Positions 8,680 to 18,354 of a stretch of 64,000 bases of DNA are shown piece by piece; position 1 is the first letter of the stretch; every line of letters starts with the position of its first letter. Location of the stretch: the NCBI RefSeq assembly GCF_006120725.1, contig NZ_SWMU01000005.1:62001-126000 (forward strand), read 5' to 3'. The notes under the pieces were generated by a model. The model saw only the letters and a list, made by a program, of their open reading frames with translations. It was not told where the DNA came from and did no database searches. A program made the translations under genes and the position numbers. This DNA comes from Mesohalobacter halotolerans (GTDB lineage: Bacteria; Bacteroidota; Bacteroidia; Flavobacteriales; Flavobacteriaceae).

Positions 8680-9702
8680 TTACTGAGATTTATGTTGTTT
8701 TTGTTCCCATCGCCAGGCATCCTTTAGAGCTTCACCCATACTGCGTTTGGCTTTCCACTTCAGTTCTTTTTCAACTTTTGTAGTATCGGCATAAGCCGCG
8801 GTAACATCACCGGGACGACGATCTACGATTTTATAAGGCAGTTTTACATCATTGACCTTTTCAAACGTATTGACCACGTCTAACACAGAGTTACCTTTTC
8901 CGGTACCGACATTAAAGACGTCATATTTTTGGCTATTGTCTTTTTTCATCAATTTTTCTAAAGCGATAGCATGAATATCAGCCAAATCCATAACATGAAT
9001 ATAATCTCTGATGCAAGTACCGTCTTTAGTTGGATAATCATCGCCAAAGACAGAAAGCTCTTGTCTTTTGCCAGCAGCAGTTTGCGTTACATAAGGGACT
9101 AAATTTTGTGGTACACCAATTGGTAATTCACCAATAAGGGCTGAAGGATGTGCACCGATAGGGTTAAAATAACGCAGTGAAATCGCTTCTAAATCACCAC
9201 CGCTACGGATGTAATCTTGAATAATTTCTTCGTCGATTTGTTTGGTGTTGCCATAAGGTGAGTTGGCTTTTTGAACGGGTGCATTTTCTGTGATTGGTAG
9301 TGTTTCAGCTTGACCATAAACTGTACAAGAAGAACTAAAGATAAATTTAGGTTGTTTGAGTTTACGGCTTTCTTTTAACAAATACACCAAAGCCGAGACA
9401 TTATTCTCGTAATAATCGAGTGGTTTTTCTACACTTTCACCAACAGCTTTGAACGCTGCAAAATGGATGATACCCGAAATATCAGGGGTGTTATCAAAAA
9501 ATTGAATCAATTCTGATTTGTTACGAATATCTATCTGATGAAAATCAGGGGTTTTGCCTGTAATTCTTGTAATACCTTCTAAAACATCTATGCTGGTGTT
9601 CGATAAATTGTCAACAATAACAACTTCATAGTTTTTTTCTAGTAAAGCAACAACAGTATGGGAACCAATAAAACCTAAACCACCTGTGACTAGTATTTTC
9701 AT
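8680..9702 (-). CDS. galE: UDP-glucose 4-epimerase
   Basis: Short-chain dehydrogenase-type epimerase that interconverts UDP-glucose and UDP-galactose for surface polysaccharides. The Rossmann motif [10 protein letters not shown] (residues 6-15), the catalytic serines in FSSSCTVYG and the Y150xxxK154 pair (YGNTK) are all present, as is the typical [12 protein letters not shown] motif. Length 340 is normal. It is the first gene of a minus-strand run with the RidA gene 2 bases behind it, and it faces away from the plus-strand redox gene at 9808. Confidence 0.95.
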   Translation of the reverse strand: MKILVTGGLGFIGSHTVVALLEKNYEVVIVDNLSNTSIDVLEGITRITGKTPDFHQIDIRNKSELIQFFDNTPDISGIIHFAAFKAVGESVEKPLDYYENNVSALVYLLKESRKLKQPKFIFSSSCTVYGQAETLPITENAPVQKANSPYGNTKQIDEEIIQDYIRSGGDLEAISLRYFNPIGAHPSALIGELPIGVPQNLVPYVTQTAAGKRQELSVFGDDYPTKDGTCIRDYIHVMDLADIHAIALEKLMKKDNSQKYDVFNVGTGKGNSVLDVVNTFEKVNDVKLPYKIVDRRPGDVTAAYADTTKVEKELKWKAKRSMGEALKDAWRWEQKQHKSQ

Positions 9703-9782
9703 ATTACAAAATTAAAAACTACAAATTAAGGGTTTTTCTTCGAAATTTAAGTCAGTTAAATGTAAAATATCAAATCAATTGA

Positions 9783-9790
9783 TATCTTTG
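9783..9790 (+). promoter_or_regulatory. -7 promoter box for the redox gene
   Basis: TATCTTTG matches the Bacteroidota -7 consensus TAnnTTTG exactly and ends 17 bases before the ATG at 9808. No good -33 TTTG element is visible, so this is a partial match. Confidence 0.5.
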
Positions 9791-9807
9791 ACTATAAAAT
9801 TATTGAT

Positions 9808-10368
9808 ATGTCTCTCACACCATCCAACATGATAAAACTGGGTACTAAAGCACCTGATTTTCGTCTACTCAATGTTAAAAATAATCAGTTCTTGAGCTTG
9901 TCTGAGATTAAAGGTAAACATGGCACTGTTATCATGTTTATTTGTAATCATTGCCCATTTGTAAAACATGTTAATGAGGAGCTAGTAAGATTTGCCAATG
10001 ATTATAAAATCACGGGATTTGGTTTTGTAGCTATCTCTAGTAATGATGTCAAAAATTATCCAGAAGATCATCCGGATAAAATGGCCGAGGTTGCTGAAAC
10101 ACAAAATTATCCATTCCCCTACTTATATGACGAAACACAAGAAGTTGCAAAAGCTTACAAGGCTGCTTGCACGCCAGATTTTTATGTGTTTGACGAAAAC
10201 TTAGACTTATTTTATCGCGGTCAGCTCGATGATTCACGACCGAAAAACGGTTTACCATTAACGGGTCGAAACCTAAGAGAAGCTTTAGATGCTTTACTCA
10301 ACAATAGACGACCGCCAAAGATTCAAAAACCGAGTATGGGTTGTAATATTAAATGGAAAAGTAATTAA
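9808..10368 (+). CDS. Thioredoxin-fold peroxiredoxin-like protein (AhpC/TSA type)
   Basis: A cytosolic 186-residue thioredoxin-fold protein with a redox-active CxxC (CNHCPFV, near residues 49-55), an arrangement seen in a family annotated as thioredoxin/AhpC-TSA proteins of unproven substrate. A further Cys occurs in KAACTPDFYVFD, a cis-Pro loop region typical of the fold. No signal peptide. The ATG at 9808 gives the family-like start SLTPSNMIKLGTKAPDF; the later ATG at 9829 would remove it. It has its own promoter box and is convergent with the BCCT gene. Confidence 0.85.
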   Translation: MSLTPSNMIKLGTKAPDFRLLNVKNNQFLSLSEIKGKHGTVIMFICNHCPFVKHVNEELVRFANDYKITGFGFVAISSNDVKNYPEDHPDKMAEVAETQNYPFPYLYDETQEVAKAYKAACTPDFYVFDENLDLFYRGQLDDSRPKNGLPLTGRNLREALDALLNNRRPPKIQKPSMGCNIKWKSN

Positions 10369-10392
10369 AGGTTTTCAAATTGGGACTTAATT

Positions 10393-11868
10393 TTAAGATT
10401 TTAGATTTTGCTTTATAAAATTAAATATCATCACAATACTCAAAATAGCAAACGGTAAAGACACTATAACTAAAACTTTACTCACAGTAGATAAAACATT
10501 GTTTTCAGGTAAAATAAAACCTATATAAAGAAATCCTAAACTCAGTAATAGACAAAATATCGCCCATAAAATTTTATGAGAGTTTTGAGGGTTTTGTTTA
10601 CCATGATCAGAAAATATACTCAACACAAAAATTCCAGAATCTAGCGAGGTTATTAAAAAACCAAATAATAATATTAAAACCACGATTTGAGATAAATTAG
10701 GCCATAAAAATTGTTGTAAAAAGACAGAGAGCGCATCAAAGGCAGAATTAAATTTTTCAGGTTCAACTATATCTTGATTTAACATATCTATTGCAGAAGA
10801 CCCAAAAACAGAAAACCAAAAGAAACTTGCAATTGATGGAACTAACAAACTACCCCACACAATTTGCCTATAACTCCTGCCTCTAGAAATACGGGCTATA
10901 AACACACCTGTAAATGGCGCCCATGCCAGCCAGAATGCCCAGTAATAATATGTCCAATCGGTCAGAAAAGTTTTACCGGGATTGTATTTGCCTAATGCAA
11001 GACTCATGGGAATAAAATCTTTGATGTACTGCCAAAAAGAAGATATAAAGCGTTCCAATACTTCTAAAATATCACATTGAATTAATACAAAGATTAATAA
11101 AAGTGTTGTGAGCATGATATTGAAGTTTGAAACTTGTTTGATCCCTTTATCTAAGCCTAATACTGACGAGGCTGTAGAAAATGTAAATACTATCATGATT
11201 AACAAAATAGTCACATAAAAACTATCCGAAAAATCTATTAAAAGTTGAGCACTGTCCTCTATTTGTTTTACACCCAGAGCAATAGCTGAGACTATACCAA
11301 TGACTGTAGCTAGAATGGTAAAACCATTTAAACTTACTTTTAATAAACCTGGTGAAGATTTTGAAATGAGCCCACTAAGCTGAACAGGTTGTTTAAGGTT
11401 AAAAATCAGATGACCAATGATTAATGCAAAAACAGTATAAAATCCCCATGCGGTAAATCCCCAATGAAAAAAAGTATATTCCAAAGCCATAATATCTGCT
11501 GAAGTTTGGGTCTTTAAAGGTGAATTAAGATACATAAATACGGGCTCTTGAACAGCTCTAAACAATATGCCAGCACCCATTCCAGCAGAATACAACATCG
11601 CAATCCAAGACCAAAAGCCATACACTGGTTTTGAGCTTCCAAGACGTTTTCGACCTATAGGTAAAAGTCCGACAACTAACATAAAAACGACAATCAAAAA
11701 TCCTAAAATCAGATAAAATTGGCCAAAAATATCTCTTATCCAAACCGATACCTTTTCTATATATTGAAAAGTCAAATTAGGGTACAAAAAGGAGCAGCAA
11801 ACACATAGCGTCAAAACCACAGATGCTATAAGTAGGCTTTTGTATGATTTGATAAGATTTTTATTCAA
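10393..11868 (-). CDS. BCCT family betaine/choline/carnitine transporter
   Basis: Secondary transporter for quaternary ammonium osmolytes such as glycine betaine. The 491-residue protein has about 12 hydrophobic segments and the family signature in the eighth helix region (WTYYYWAFWLAWAPFTGVFIARISRG), plus the glycine-rich GAGMGAGILF-like segment YSAGMGAGILFRAV. The only start in frame is TTG at 11868, one codon after the TAA of the upstream SDR gene and in the same frame, so it is probably translated by reinitiation. Substrate specificity cannot be read from the sequence. Confidence 0.9.
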   Translation of the reverse strand: MNKNLIKSYKSLLIASVVLTLCVCCSFLYPNLTFQYIEKVSVWIRDIFGQFYLILGFLIVVFMLVVGLLPIGRKRLGSSKPVYGFWSWIAMLYSAGMGAGILFRAVQEPVFMYLNSPLKTQTSADIMALEYTFFHWGFTAWGFYTVFALIIGHLIFNLKQPVQLSGLISKSSPGLLKVSLNGFTILATVIGIVSAIALGVKQIEDSAQLLIDFSDSFYVTILLIMIVFTFSTASSVLGLDKGIKQVSNFNIMLTTLLLIFVLIQCDILEVLERFISSFWQYIKDFIPMSLALGKYNPGKTFLTDWTYYYWAFWLAWAPFTGVFIARISRGRSYRQIVWGSLLVPSIASFFWFSVFGSSAIDMLNQDIVEPEKFNSAFDALSVFLQQFLWPNLSQIVVLILLFGFLITSLDSGIFVLSIFSDHGKQNPQNSHKILWAIFCLLLSLGFLYIGFILPENNVLSTVSKVLVIVSLPFAILSIVMIFNFIKQNLKS

Positions 11869-11871
11869 GAG

Positions 11872-13296
11872 TTAAGATTTGGCTAAGCGGTTAAGCATTC
11901 CAGCAAATATAAAATAATGAAAAGGAAGCATCGTGTACCAATATAGTCTACCTTTTAAACCTTTTGGTCTAAATGTGGCGTTTTGATGAAGTATGTCATT
12001 GTCATCAATATAAAATTCTAGCCAGGCTTCACCGGGAACTTTCATCTCTGCATATAAAAGAAGCCGTTTTTCTTGTTTGTCAGCTAAAATAACTCGCCAA
12101 AAATCCAAAGCATCCCCGGGATTAATGGAAGAAATATTAGTTCGTCCTCGCCTTAAACCGACGCCACCAAGAATTTTATCTATAAAACCTCTTATTTTCC
12201 ATAATGCATCAGCATAATACCAACCTCTTTTTCCACCAATTTCCCATATTTTGTCCATGGTTTTTTGAGGGTCGTCTACTGTTTTACTTTGGTGATCTAT
12301 AAGGCAGCCATATTTCGGCACTTTGACAAAACGATTGAGATCTTCTTTAGAAAATCTTCCACTTACTTTGGAGTCTTTCCAGCTGGAAATGACTTGATTT
12401 TGCTCTATTTTATCAAATGCCAATCGAATGGCATCTTTATATTTTATAGGTTGATGATTGAGCTTATTCTGAAGCCTAAAATCTGTAGTTGTGACATCGA
12501 CTTTCATGCTATCCACTAAATTTTGAGCTAATTTGTAGGATGTTGCAGTTACAAAATATAACCAATAAGAGGATAACTTGGGCGTCATTACAGGAACATT
12601 GATAATGCTTAAAGGTAAGTCTCTCACCTCAGCATAGGCTTTCATCATATCTCTGTACGTCATCATATCCGGACCGGCGATATCAAAGGCTTTATTAAAA
12701 CAATCTTTGCGATCTATAACATTTGTGAGGTAAAATAAAACATCTCGTATAGCAATTGGCTGACTTTTAGTATTGACCCATTTTGGTGTAATCATGACAG
12801 GAAGTTTTTCACACAAATCTCTAAGGATTTCAAATGAAGCGCTACCCGAACCTACAATAATTCCTGCTCTAATCACAGTTAAAGAAAATGGGGCATCAGT
12901 CAAAATTTGTTCTACCTGTTTTCTCGATTTGAGATGTTTTGATAATTCTTCTTGATTTACAATCCCACTTAAATAAATTACTTGTTTAACCTGAGTGGGT
13001 CTTAAGAGTTCGACAAATCGCTTAGCAGCCTTGGCTTCCAAGTCATCAAAATCTGTAGTAGAACTACTCATTGAATGAATTAAATAGTAAGCAACATCTA
13101 TATCTTGTGGAATGTCAACTGGTTTATCTTCCAAAAAATCAATTTCAACGATGTCAATTTGAGATTTAATTTTATCATCAACAGAAAGTCTTTTTTCATC
13201 TCGGACTGCACAGACTATCTCGTGATTTTGTTTGAGTAATAAAGGTAATAATCGCATTCCAATATAACCATTGGCTCCCGTAAGTAATATTTTCAT
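11872..13296 (-). CDS. SDR family NAD(P)-binding protein with C-terminal DUF2867 domain
   Basis: Residues 1-290 form an atypical short-chain dehydrogenase with the nucleotide-binding motif LTGANGYIGMRLLPLLL, similar to YbjT-like NmrA/complex I chaperone-type proteins. Residues 310-474 match the DUF2867 layout (WRVILADKQEKRLLLYAEMKVPGEAWLEF, ending in a hydrophobic WYTMLPFHYFIFAGML segment that may contact the membrane). The function of this fusion is not established. It precedes the BCCT gene with one codon between stop and TTG start, so the two are co-expressed. Confidence 0.8.
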   Translation of the reverse strand: MKILLTGANGYIGMRLLPLLLKQNHEIVCAVRDEKRLSVDDKIKSQIDIVEIDFLEDKPVDIPQDIDVAYYLIHSMSSSTTDFDDLEAKAAKRFVELLRPTQVKQVIYLSGIVNQEELSKHLKSRKQVEQILTDAPFSLTVIRAGIIVGSGSASFEILRDLCEKLPVMITPKWVNTKSQPIAIRDVLFYLTNVIDRKDCFNKAFDIAGPDMMTYRDMMKAYAEVRDLPLSIINVPVMTPKLSSYWLYFVTATSYKLAQNLVDSMKVDVTTTDFRLQNKLNHQPIKYKDAIRLAFDKIEQNQVISSWKDSKVSGRFSKEDLNRFVKVPKYGCLIDHQSKTVDDPQKTMDKIWEIGGKRGWYYADALWKIRGFIDKILGGVGLRRGRTNISSINPGDALDFWRVILADKQEKRLLLYAEMKVPGEAWLEFYIDDNDILHQNATFRPKGLKGRLYWYTMLPFHYFIFAGMLNRLAKS

Positions 13297-13397
13297 TGAT
13301 GATATCTTAAAACTGTTGATAACATGTTAATAAAAGTAATTGAATTTAATTGAAATTCATTGTAACATAACATAATTTTTTCGAACAAATAAAAAAA

Positions 13398-13949
13398 GTG
13401 TGTGACATTAAAAATTTTTTACGTTTATTCGGTTGTTTATTGTTAATGGTGTTAGTATCATGTGGTAGTTTTTATAATAGTAATAATATAGAAACTAGGG
13501 ATGGTAATTTGGGTTGTCCTGAAGGTTACGAATGCTATGCTAAAATAATTCAGGATAAGTCAATACAAATAGATCAATCCAATGAAAACATGCAATTAGT
13601 TGATGATGAAACTCAAAATGTCATCAATTATGTATATAAACATATTGGGGATAAAAATACTATTGATGATGATTTTGAAGAAAATGTGTATTTTCAAATA
13701 CCAGTCGATCAAAAAGAGATTATTCAGCTAGACGAAGAATTGGTAGATAACAAAATGCTTTTTCAAAAATCTTGTCAAAATTGCACTATAAAAGATTTGG
13801 AAGTTTTGAAAAAGGGCTAACTTTATGTTAGTCAAGCCAATGATCAATATCAAATCTTTTTTGAAATAAATCCTTCTGAGCGATTTAATATTAAGAAAGT
13901 CAAAACTATAGTATTTGGAAATGCATACGGTTATAGTTATGGCGACTAA
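13398..13949 (+). pseudogene. Lipoprotein gene interrupted by an in-frame stop
   Basis: The frame opens with GTG at 13398 and gives a 140-residue product with a lipobox (LLLMVLVSC). A TAA at 13818-13820 ends it, but the same frame then stays open for 42 more codons to the TAA at 13947-13949. That tail reads like real coding sequence (YVSQANDQYQIFFE ... TIVFGNAYGYSYGD). The intact protein would have been about 183 residues, so the gene probably carries a nonsense mutation. The protein contains CPEGYECYAKI and KSCQNCTI, two Cys pairs. The family is unknown to me. The start codon is uncertain: no ATG precedes the hydrophobic segment. Confidence 0.65.
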
Positions 13950-13951
13950 CT

Positions 13952-14380
13952 TTATTCGTAATACTCATTTTTAAATTCACTTGAAGAAAGTTTATAATCT
14001 AAAACTTTTCTCATGTATTTGTGGATTCGTTTGTTATCAGCTTTAATTTTGATAAAATAATCATCCATATAAACTGAATATTCTTGCGATCTACCTTTAT
14101 ATATTTTTAATTTATGAAAAGGAATAACAAGGGCGTAGGTTTCAAGTAATGATCTAAAGCTTAAAATAATCCCTTGAGGTCTCATTTCAATACTGCAGAC
14201 GTTTCTGTAACTATCTAAAATTAAGAGGTTATATATTTGTTTGCTTGAAGAATTTATAATGAGTTTACCAGAACCAATACCTCCCATTTTTACTCTATCT
14301 ACAAAGGAGAAAGCCCGACCCACATTTTCATCAATCTGATTTTTAATTTTTGGTCTATTATATGAAACATTGAGTAGCAT
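13952..14380 (-). CDS. Conserved-looking hypothetical protein, 142 residues
   Basis: Not recognised. It is a basic cytosolic protein with no signal peptide or membrane segment. It appears to be mostly strands (KLIINSSSKQIYNLLILD, ALVIPFHKLKIYKG, YSVYMDDYFIKIKA) ending with a charged helix (NKRIHKYMRKVLDYKL). The ATG at 14378-14380 follows a gap of 92 bases from the divergent argS start, so both may share a divergent regulatory region. Its stop abuts the end of the broken lipoprotein gene. Confidence 0.65.
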   Translation of the reverse strand: MLLNVSYNRPKIKNQIDENVGRAFSFVDRVKMGGIGSGKLIINSSSKQIYNLLILDSYRNVCSIEMRPQGIILSFRSLLETYALVIPFHKLKIYKGRSQEYSVYMDDYFIKIKADNKRIHKYMRKVLDYKLSSSEFKNEYYE

Positions 14381-14445
14381 AATTTTTTTTTCTAAAGTTA
14401 TATAAAATGAGTTTATGACCTCAGACTAGGCTCTAAATTTTAGAT

Positions 14446-14453
14446 TATATTTG
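14446..14453 (+). promoter_or_regulatory. -7 promoter box for argS
   Basis: TATATTTG fits TAnnTTTG and lies 19 bases before the argS ATG. No clear -33 element is seen upstream. Confidence 0.45.
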
Positions 14454-14472
14454 TCTTTGTAAATCAAAATCC

Positions 14473-16242
14473 ATGCGTTTAGAGCAATTATTAACCCCAC
14501 ATCTTAAAGGTTTTTTTAAAAAAGATTATCAAAAAGAGATAAAAAAGTTTGAATTTCAACAAACAAGAAAAGAATTTAAAGGTGATATCACACTTGTCGT
14601 CTTTCCTTTATTAAAATACATCAAAACTAATCCTGCCCAACTGGCAAAAAACATAGGTGATTATTTAAAGTCAAATTTGTCAGAAATTAAAGATTATAAT
14701 GTTATCAAAGGATTTTTAAACCTTGAATTGCAAGATGATTATCTTATCCAAGTGCTAGATGATATTTATAATGATGACAATTTTGGAAAAAAAGCCCCAA
14801 ATGGTCAAAAACTGATGGTTGAATTTTCTTCACCAAATACTAACAAACCCTTACATCTTGGCCATATAAGAAACATAACACTCGGTTTTGCTGTTGCTCA
14901 AATCATGGAATACGCAGGATTTGAAGTTTTTAAAACTCAAATCATTAACGATCGCGGTATTCATATCTGCAAATCAATGCTGGCATGGCAAAAATTTGGT
15001 CATGGAGAAACCCCGGAATCTACAGGAATGAAGGGTGACCATCTCGTTGGAAAATATTACGTTAGGTTTGATTTGGCTTATAAAAAACAAATTCAAGAGC
15101 TTGTAGATAAAGGCATTACAAAAGATGAGGCTAAGGCTAAAGCACCAATTTTAAAGGAAGCTCAAGACATGCTCAAACGTTGGGAGAAAGGTGATGAGGA
15201 GGTTGTTGCTTTATGGGAAAAAATGAACCGTTGGGTATACAAAGGGTTTGATAAAACCTATAAAAGCTTAGGTGTCGACTTTGATAAAAATTATTACGAA
15301 AGCCAAACTTATTTGTTTGGAAAAGATACTATTCAAAATGGTTTAGATAAAGGTATTTTCTTTAAAAAACCAGATGGTAGTGTTTGGATTGACCTAAGTG
15401 ATGAAGGCTTAGATGAAAAAATTGTTTTAAGAGCAGATGGAACCTCAGTTTATATGACACAAGATATCGGTACTGCGATCAAACGTATTGAAGATTTTGG
15501 TATTGACAAAATGGTTTACACCGTTGGAAATGAGCAGGATTATCACTTTAAAGTCTTATTCTTAATTCTCAAAAATTTGGGGTACGACTGGGCAGATAAC
15601 CTCTATCACCTAAGTTATGGAATGGTCGATCTACCAAGTGGAAAAATGAAAAGTAGAGAAGGTACTGTCGTAGATGCTGACGATCTGATTCAAGATATGG
15701 CGCTCACTGCAAAGCAAATTTCGGAGGAACACGGTCGAATCGAAGAGTATGATGCTCAACAACAAGACTACCTATACCAAACCATCGGGTTGGGAGCTCT
15801 CAAGTATTTTATACTCAAAGTCGATCCTAAAAAGCGAATTGTGTTCGATCCCCAAAAATCGGTCGATTTTCAAGGTAATACAGGACCATTTATTCAATAT
15901 ACTTATGCTAGAATTCAATCCATATTAAGACAATATAAAAGCAATCCCAATCAAAAGTTAGAGACATATCGATTGGACGAAAAAGAAAGTGAGTTGATTA
16001 AAATACTTGACCAATTTCCTAATCTTATTCTTCAATCTGCAGAGCAATATAGTCCGGCATTATTAGCCAACTATACTTATGAACTGGTAAAATCTTTCAA
16101 CTCTTTTTACCAAAACTTAAGTATTCTAGGTGCAGAGAGCGACAATCAAAAGTTATTTAGGGTAAAACTATCGGCCTCTACGGCCAAGGTGATAAAAATT
16201 GCTTTTAAATTGCTGGGAATAGATGTTCCGGATAAAATGTGA
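14473..16242 (+). CDS. argS: Arginyl-tRNA synthetase
   Basis: Class I aminoacyl-tRNA synthetase that charges tRNA-Arg. The HIGH-type motif HLGH (128-131, in SPNTNKPLHLGHIRN) and the KMSKS-like loop GKMKSREG are both present, along with the N-terminal additional domain typical of ArgRS and a C-terminal DALR anticodon-binding region (NTGPFIQYTYARIQSIL onward). Length 589 is normal. It is a single gene, convergent with the PH-domain pair; the stops are two bases apart. Confidence 0.97.
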   Translation: MRLEQLLTPHLKGFFKKDYQKEIKKFEFQQTRKEFKGDITLVVFPLLKYIKTNPAQLAKNIGDYLKSNLSEIKDYNVIKGFLNLELQDDYLIQVLDDIYNDDNFGKKAPNGQKLMVEFSSPNTNKPLHLGHIRNITLGFAVAQIMEYAGFEVFKTQIINDRGIHICKSMLAWQKFGHGETPESTGMKGDHLVGKYYVRFDLAYKKQIQELVDKGITKDEAKAKAPILKEAQDMLKRWEKGDEEVVALWEKMNRWVYKGFDKTYKSLGVDFDKNYYESQTYLFGKDTIQNGLDKGIFFKKPDGSVWIDLSDEGLDEKIVLRADGTSVYMTQDIGTAIKRIEDFGIDKMVYTVGNEQDYHFKVLFLILKNLGYDWADNLYHLSYGMVDLPSGKMKSREGTVVDADDLIQDMALTAKQISEEHGRIEEYDAQQQDYLYQTIGLGALKYFILKVDPKKRIVFDPQKSVDFQGNTGPFIQYTYARIQSILRQYKSNPNQKLETYRLDEKESELIKILDQFPNLILQSAEQYSPALLANYTYELVKSFNSFYQNLSILGAESDNQKLFRVKLSASTAKVIKIAFKLLGIDVPDKM

Positions 16243-16244
16243 TT

Positions 16245-17738
16245 TTAAATCCAACTTAATTGACTTGACTCTACTTTGTAGTTAAGATAATTGATCATCT
16301 TTAAAGCTTCATTGTATTTTAAGTAACTCACCCGTTCACTACCTGAGGCGGTATAAATGATTAAATCTGCATGTTGGTTGTGTTGTTGAAACCAATTGCG
16401 CTTTAAAGCTAGTGATTGAATTTTATGGGTTCCAATATACTTCATATTGGTATGAATAGAACCCGAATTAATTTTCATTAAACTCTCATTTACTCCAACA
16501 TGGCTCTTCTTGACAGTTTTGAAAGCGACATAGCTAAAAATTGCTGTCAAAATTGAGAATACAATTATACTTACCACAAGATTTTGCCAGAAAAACAACC
16601 CCAAGCCAATACCGATACTCAGTATAGAATAACGCAACATCAACCGTATCATTAACCTTTTGCTACTCTTCACTACTACAAAATTTTGATCAAATGGTAA
16701 ATTAAACAAAGACTGAAACATGATCTTGATTTCATCATCGGTCACACCTACTATACCTATTTTCTTTTTCTTGTTAAGTTCTTCAGATGAGGCTTGACTG
16801 ATAAAGATGTTTTTAATACCAAAAAAATCTTTTATAGGATTTTGTTCAATTTCAAAGACTTGTGTTTTATTTTTTTTGATGACTTGATTTACGCGTTTAA
16901 AGAGACCGTAATCTACTTCAAATTCATTATTGCTTTTGGTGATTTTGAGTTCAAAATATTTGATTACAGATGTTGCTATCGTCACTAAAAAAGCGGCGGT
17001 GATTATAAAAATTATAAAACCGGCAACATAGCCTACCGTTTCTGGAATTTGGTTGAGGTAAGTTTCGTCGACATCAACGTCATAAAAATTTGAAAGAATA
17101 TCTTCAATGTATTGATATAGTGTTGCAAAAAACGCGAACACAAGACCTAAGCCTTTTAGATAATTTGAGCTTATGCCTACTTTTAATAAACGTTTTAAAT
17201 TGAGATGAAACAAAGTTTCAGGTTTTACTGATTGACTGGAAGCTGATTTTGTTTTTTCGTCTCCTTTAACCTGGTCTGCTTTATGTTTGAGTAAAATACG
17301 TTTTAACTCAACGGCATCTTCTCGACTTAAAGCTTTGATGGTAATTTCAGCCTTTCCCTGTCCTGCGGTCTCAATTTCAAAACCAACGACATTGAGCATT
17401 TGTTGAATGAGGTTTTGATTGATATTGATATTTTGTATTCTATCAAATGCGATGTCGACATCAGTAAATTTAAACACGCCGTGCCTTAAAAAAAATCGAT
17501 CATTTTCAATATGAAATTTAAAGTTGAGATAACTTTTGTAGGAGTAGAGAAGTTGTAATATCAACAAAAGGACTAAACCTATGACAATAAATTGCCAATA
17601 ATTTTCTCTAATATTACTACTCAGAAGCGGTAGAAATGCATAAATGTTTTGTTTAATGCGTTTGGCCAAATCCATTAAAAAAATGACCAAGATTCCCCTG
17701 AAATTTTGCCTTTGTGGTGTTGAAAAATCAGTTGTCAT
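16245..17738 (-). CDS. Bacterial PH-domain membrane protein, YdbT-like
   Basis: A 497-residue membrane protein with repeated bPH2 (DUF304) domains, seen in the motif pattern FKFTDVDIAFDRIQNININQNLIQ and later FKRVNQVIKKNKTQVFEIEQNPI, separated by paired transmembrane helices (near residues 45-65, 195-215, 235-260 and 360-395). This fits the B. subtilis YdbT type, a family implicated with YdbS in resistance to some secreted antimicrobials but of unclear mechanism. It overlaps its partner gene by 11 bases, which indicates a two-gene operon. Confidence 0.82.
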   Translation of the reverse strand: MTTDFSTPQRQNFRGILVIFLMDLAKRIKQNIYAFLPLLSSNIRENYWQFIVIGLVLLLILQLLYSYKSYLNFKFHIENDRFFLRHGVFKFTDVDIAFDRIQNININQNLIQQMLNVVGFEIETAGQGKAEITIKALSREDAVELKRILLKHKADQVKGDEKTKSASSQSVKPETLFHLNLKRLLKVGISSNYLKGLGLVFAFFATLYQYIEDILSNFYDVDVDETYLNQIPETVGYVAGFIIFIITAAFLVTIATSVIKYFELKITKSNNEFEVDYGLFKRVNQVIKKNKTQVFEIEQNPIKDFFGIKNIFISQASSEELNKKKKIGIVGVTDDEIKIMFQSLFNLPFDQNFVVVKSSKRLMIRLMLRYSILSIGIGLGLFFWQNLVVSIIVFSILTAIFSYVAFKTVKKSHVGVNESLMKINSGSIHTNMKYIGTHKIQSLALKRNWFQQHNQHADLIIYTASGSERVSYLKYNEALKMINYLNYKVESSQLSWI

Positions 17739-18246
17739 CGAGGTCAGCTACTTTTAGAATTTGAGCTTTTAATTTATCAGCATCATTGTGATTAAGTCCG
17801 GCAATGCTCAAATCACCTGTTGAGGAGCCAGCAGTGTAAACCTTTAAGGTATATATTTTAAATGCTTTAAATACCAAGCCTTGTTTGACTTCTACATGCT
17901 GGATACGTTTATACGGCACAATAGTTTGCCTAAATACAAAAAAACCTTTTTGAAAAATCAAGTCTTTGTCTCTAATGCCAAATTGCCGCCGGTGAAACCC
18001 TAATTCAATATCTAAAATGATTAATGAAAATAAAACTACAACAAAACCCAAAATAGGATAAAAGGCTAATGCCGGTAACCCAACAAAAAAGTCTAGCAAA
18101 AAAAGACCTGAAAAGATAAACAAAGCCCAAAAGGCATATAAAATCCTTAAAACTTTCAAATAAGCTTTATCGACAGGATAACCTTTTACATTTTCAAAAC
18201 GTGGTAAATGAGAAATATTCAAAGTTTGGTTTTGAAAATCTAACAT
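17728..18246 (-). CDS. Bacterial PH-domain membrane protein, YdbS-like
   Basis: A 172-residue protein with two adjacent transmembrane helices (around residues 38-75) and one bPH2/DUF304 domain carrying the usual KGFFVFRQTIVPYKRIQHVEVKQG motif. It is the first gene of the pair with the YdbT-like gene, which starts within its last 11 bases. The two probably form a membrane complex. No regulatory site is evident apart from the repeat tract upstream at 18287-18320. Confidence 0.82.
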   Translation of the reverse strand: MLDFQNQTLNISHLPRFENVKGYPVDKAYLKVLRILYAFWALFIFSGLFLLDFFVGLPALAFYPILGFVVVLFSLIILDIELGFHRRQFGIRDKDLIFQKGFFVFRQTIVPYKRIQHVEVKQGLVFKAFKIYTLKVYTAGSSTGDLSIAGLNHNDADKLKAQILKVADLDDN

Positions 18247-18286
18247 AAATTTGAATTCTAAATTACTTAATACTCAATATTAAAGT

Positions 18287-18320
18287 GTTCAAGGTTAAAG
18301 TTCAAAGTTCATAGTTTAAA
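18287..18320. repeat. Imperfect heptad tandem repeat in the menB/PH-protein spacer
   Basis: Five consecutive units GTTCAAG, GTTAAA, GTTCAAA, GTTCATA, GTTTAAA, followed by an A/C-rich, G-poor stretch with repeated ACTA/ATCAA words. The layout parallels the heptad tract between umuD and umuC at 45352-45414, although the unit differs. It is non-coding. Confidence 0.6.
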
Positions 18321-18354
18321 TTACTATCAAAAAAACTAATAACTATCAACTAAA

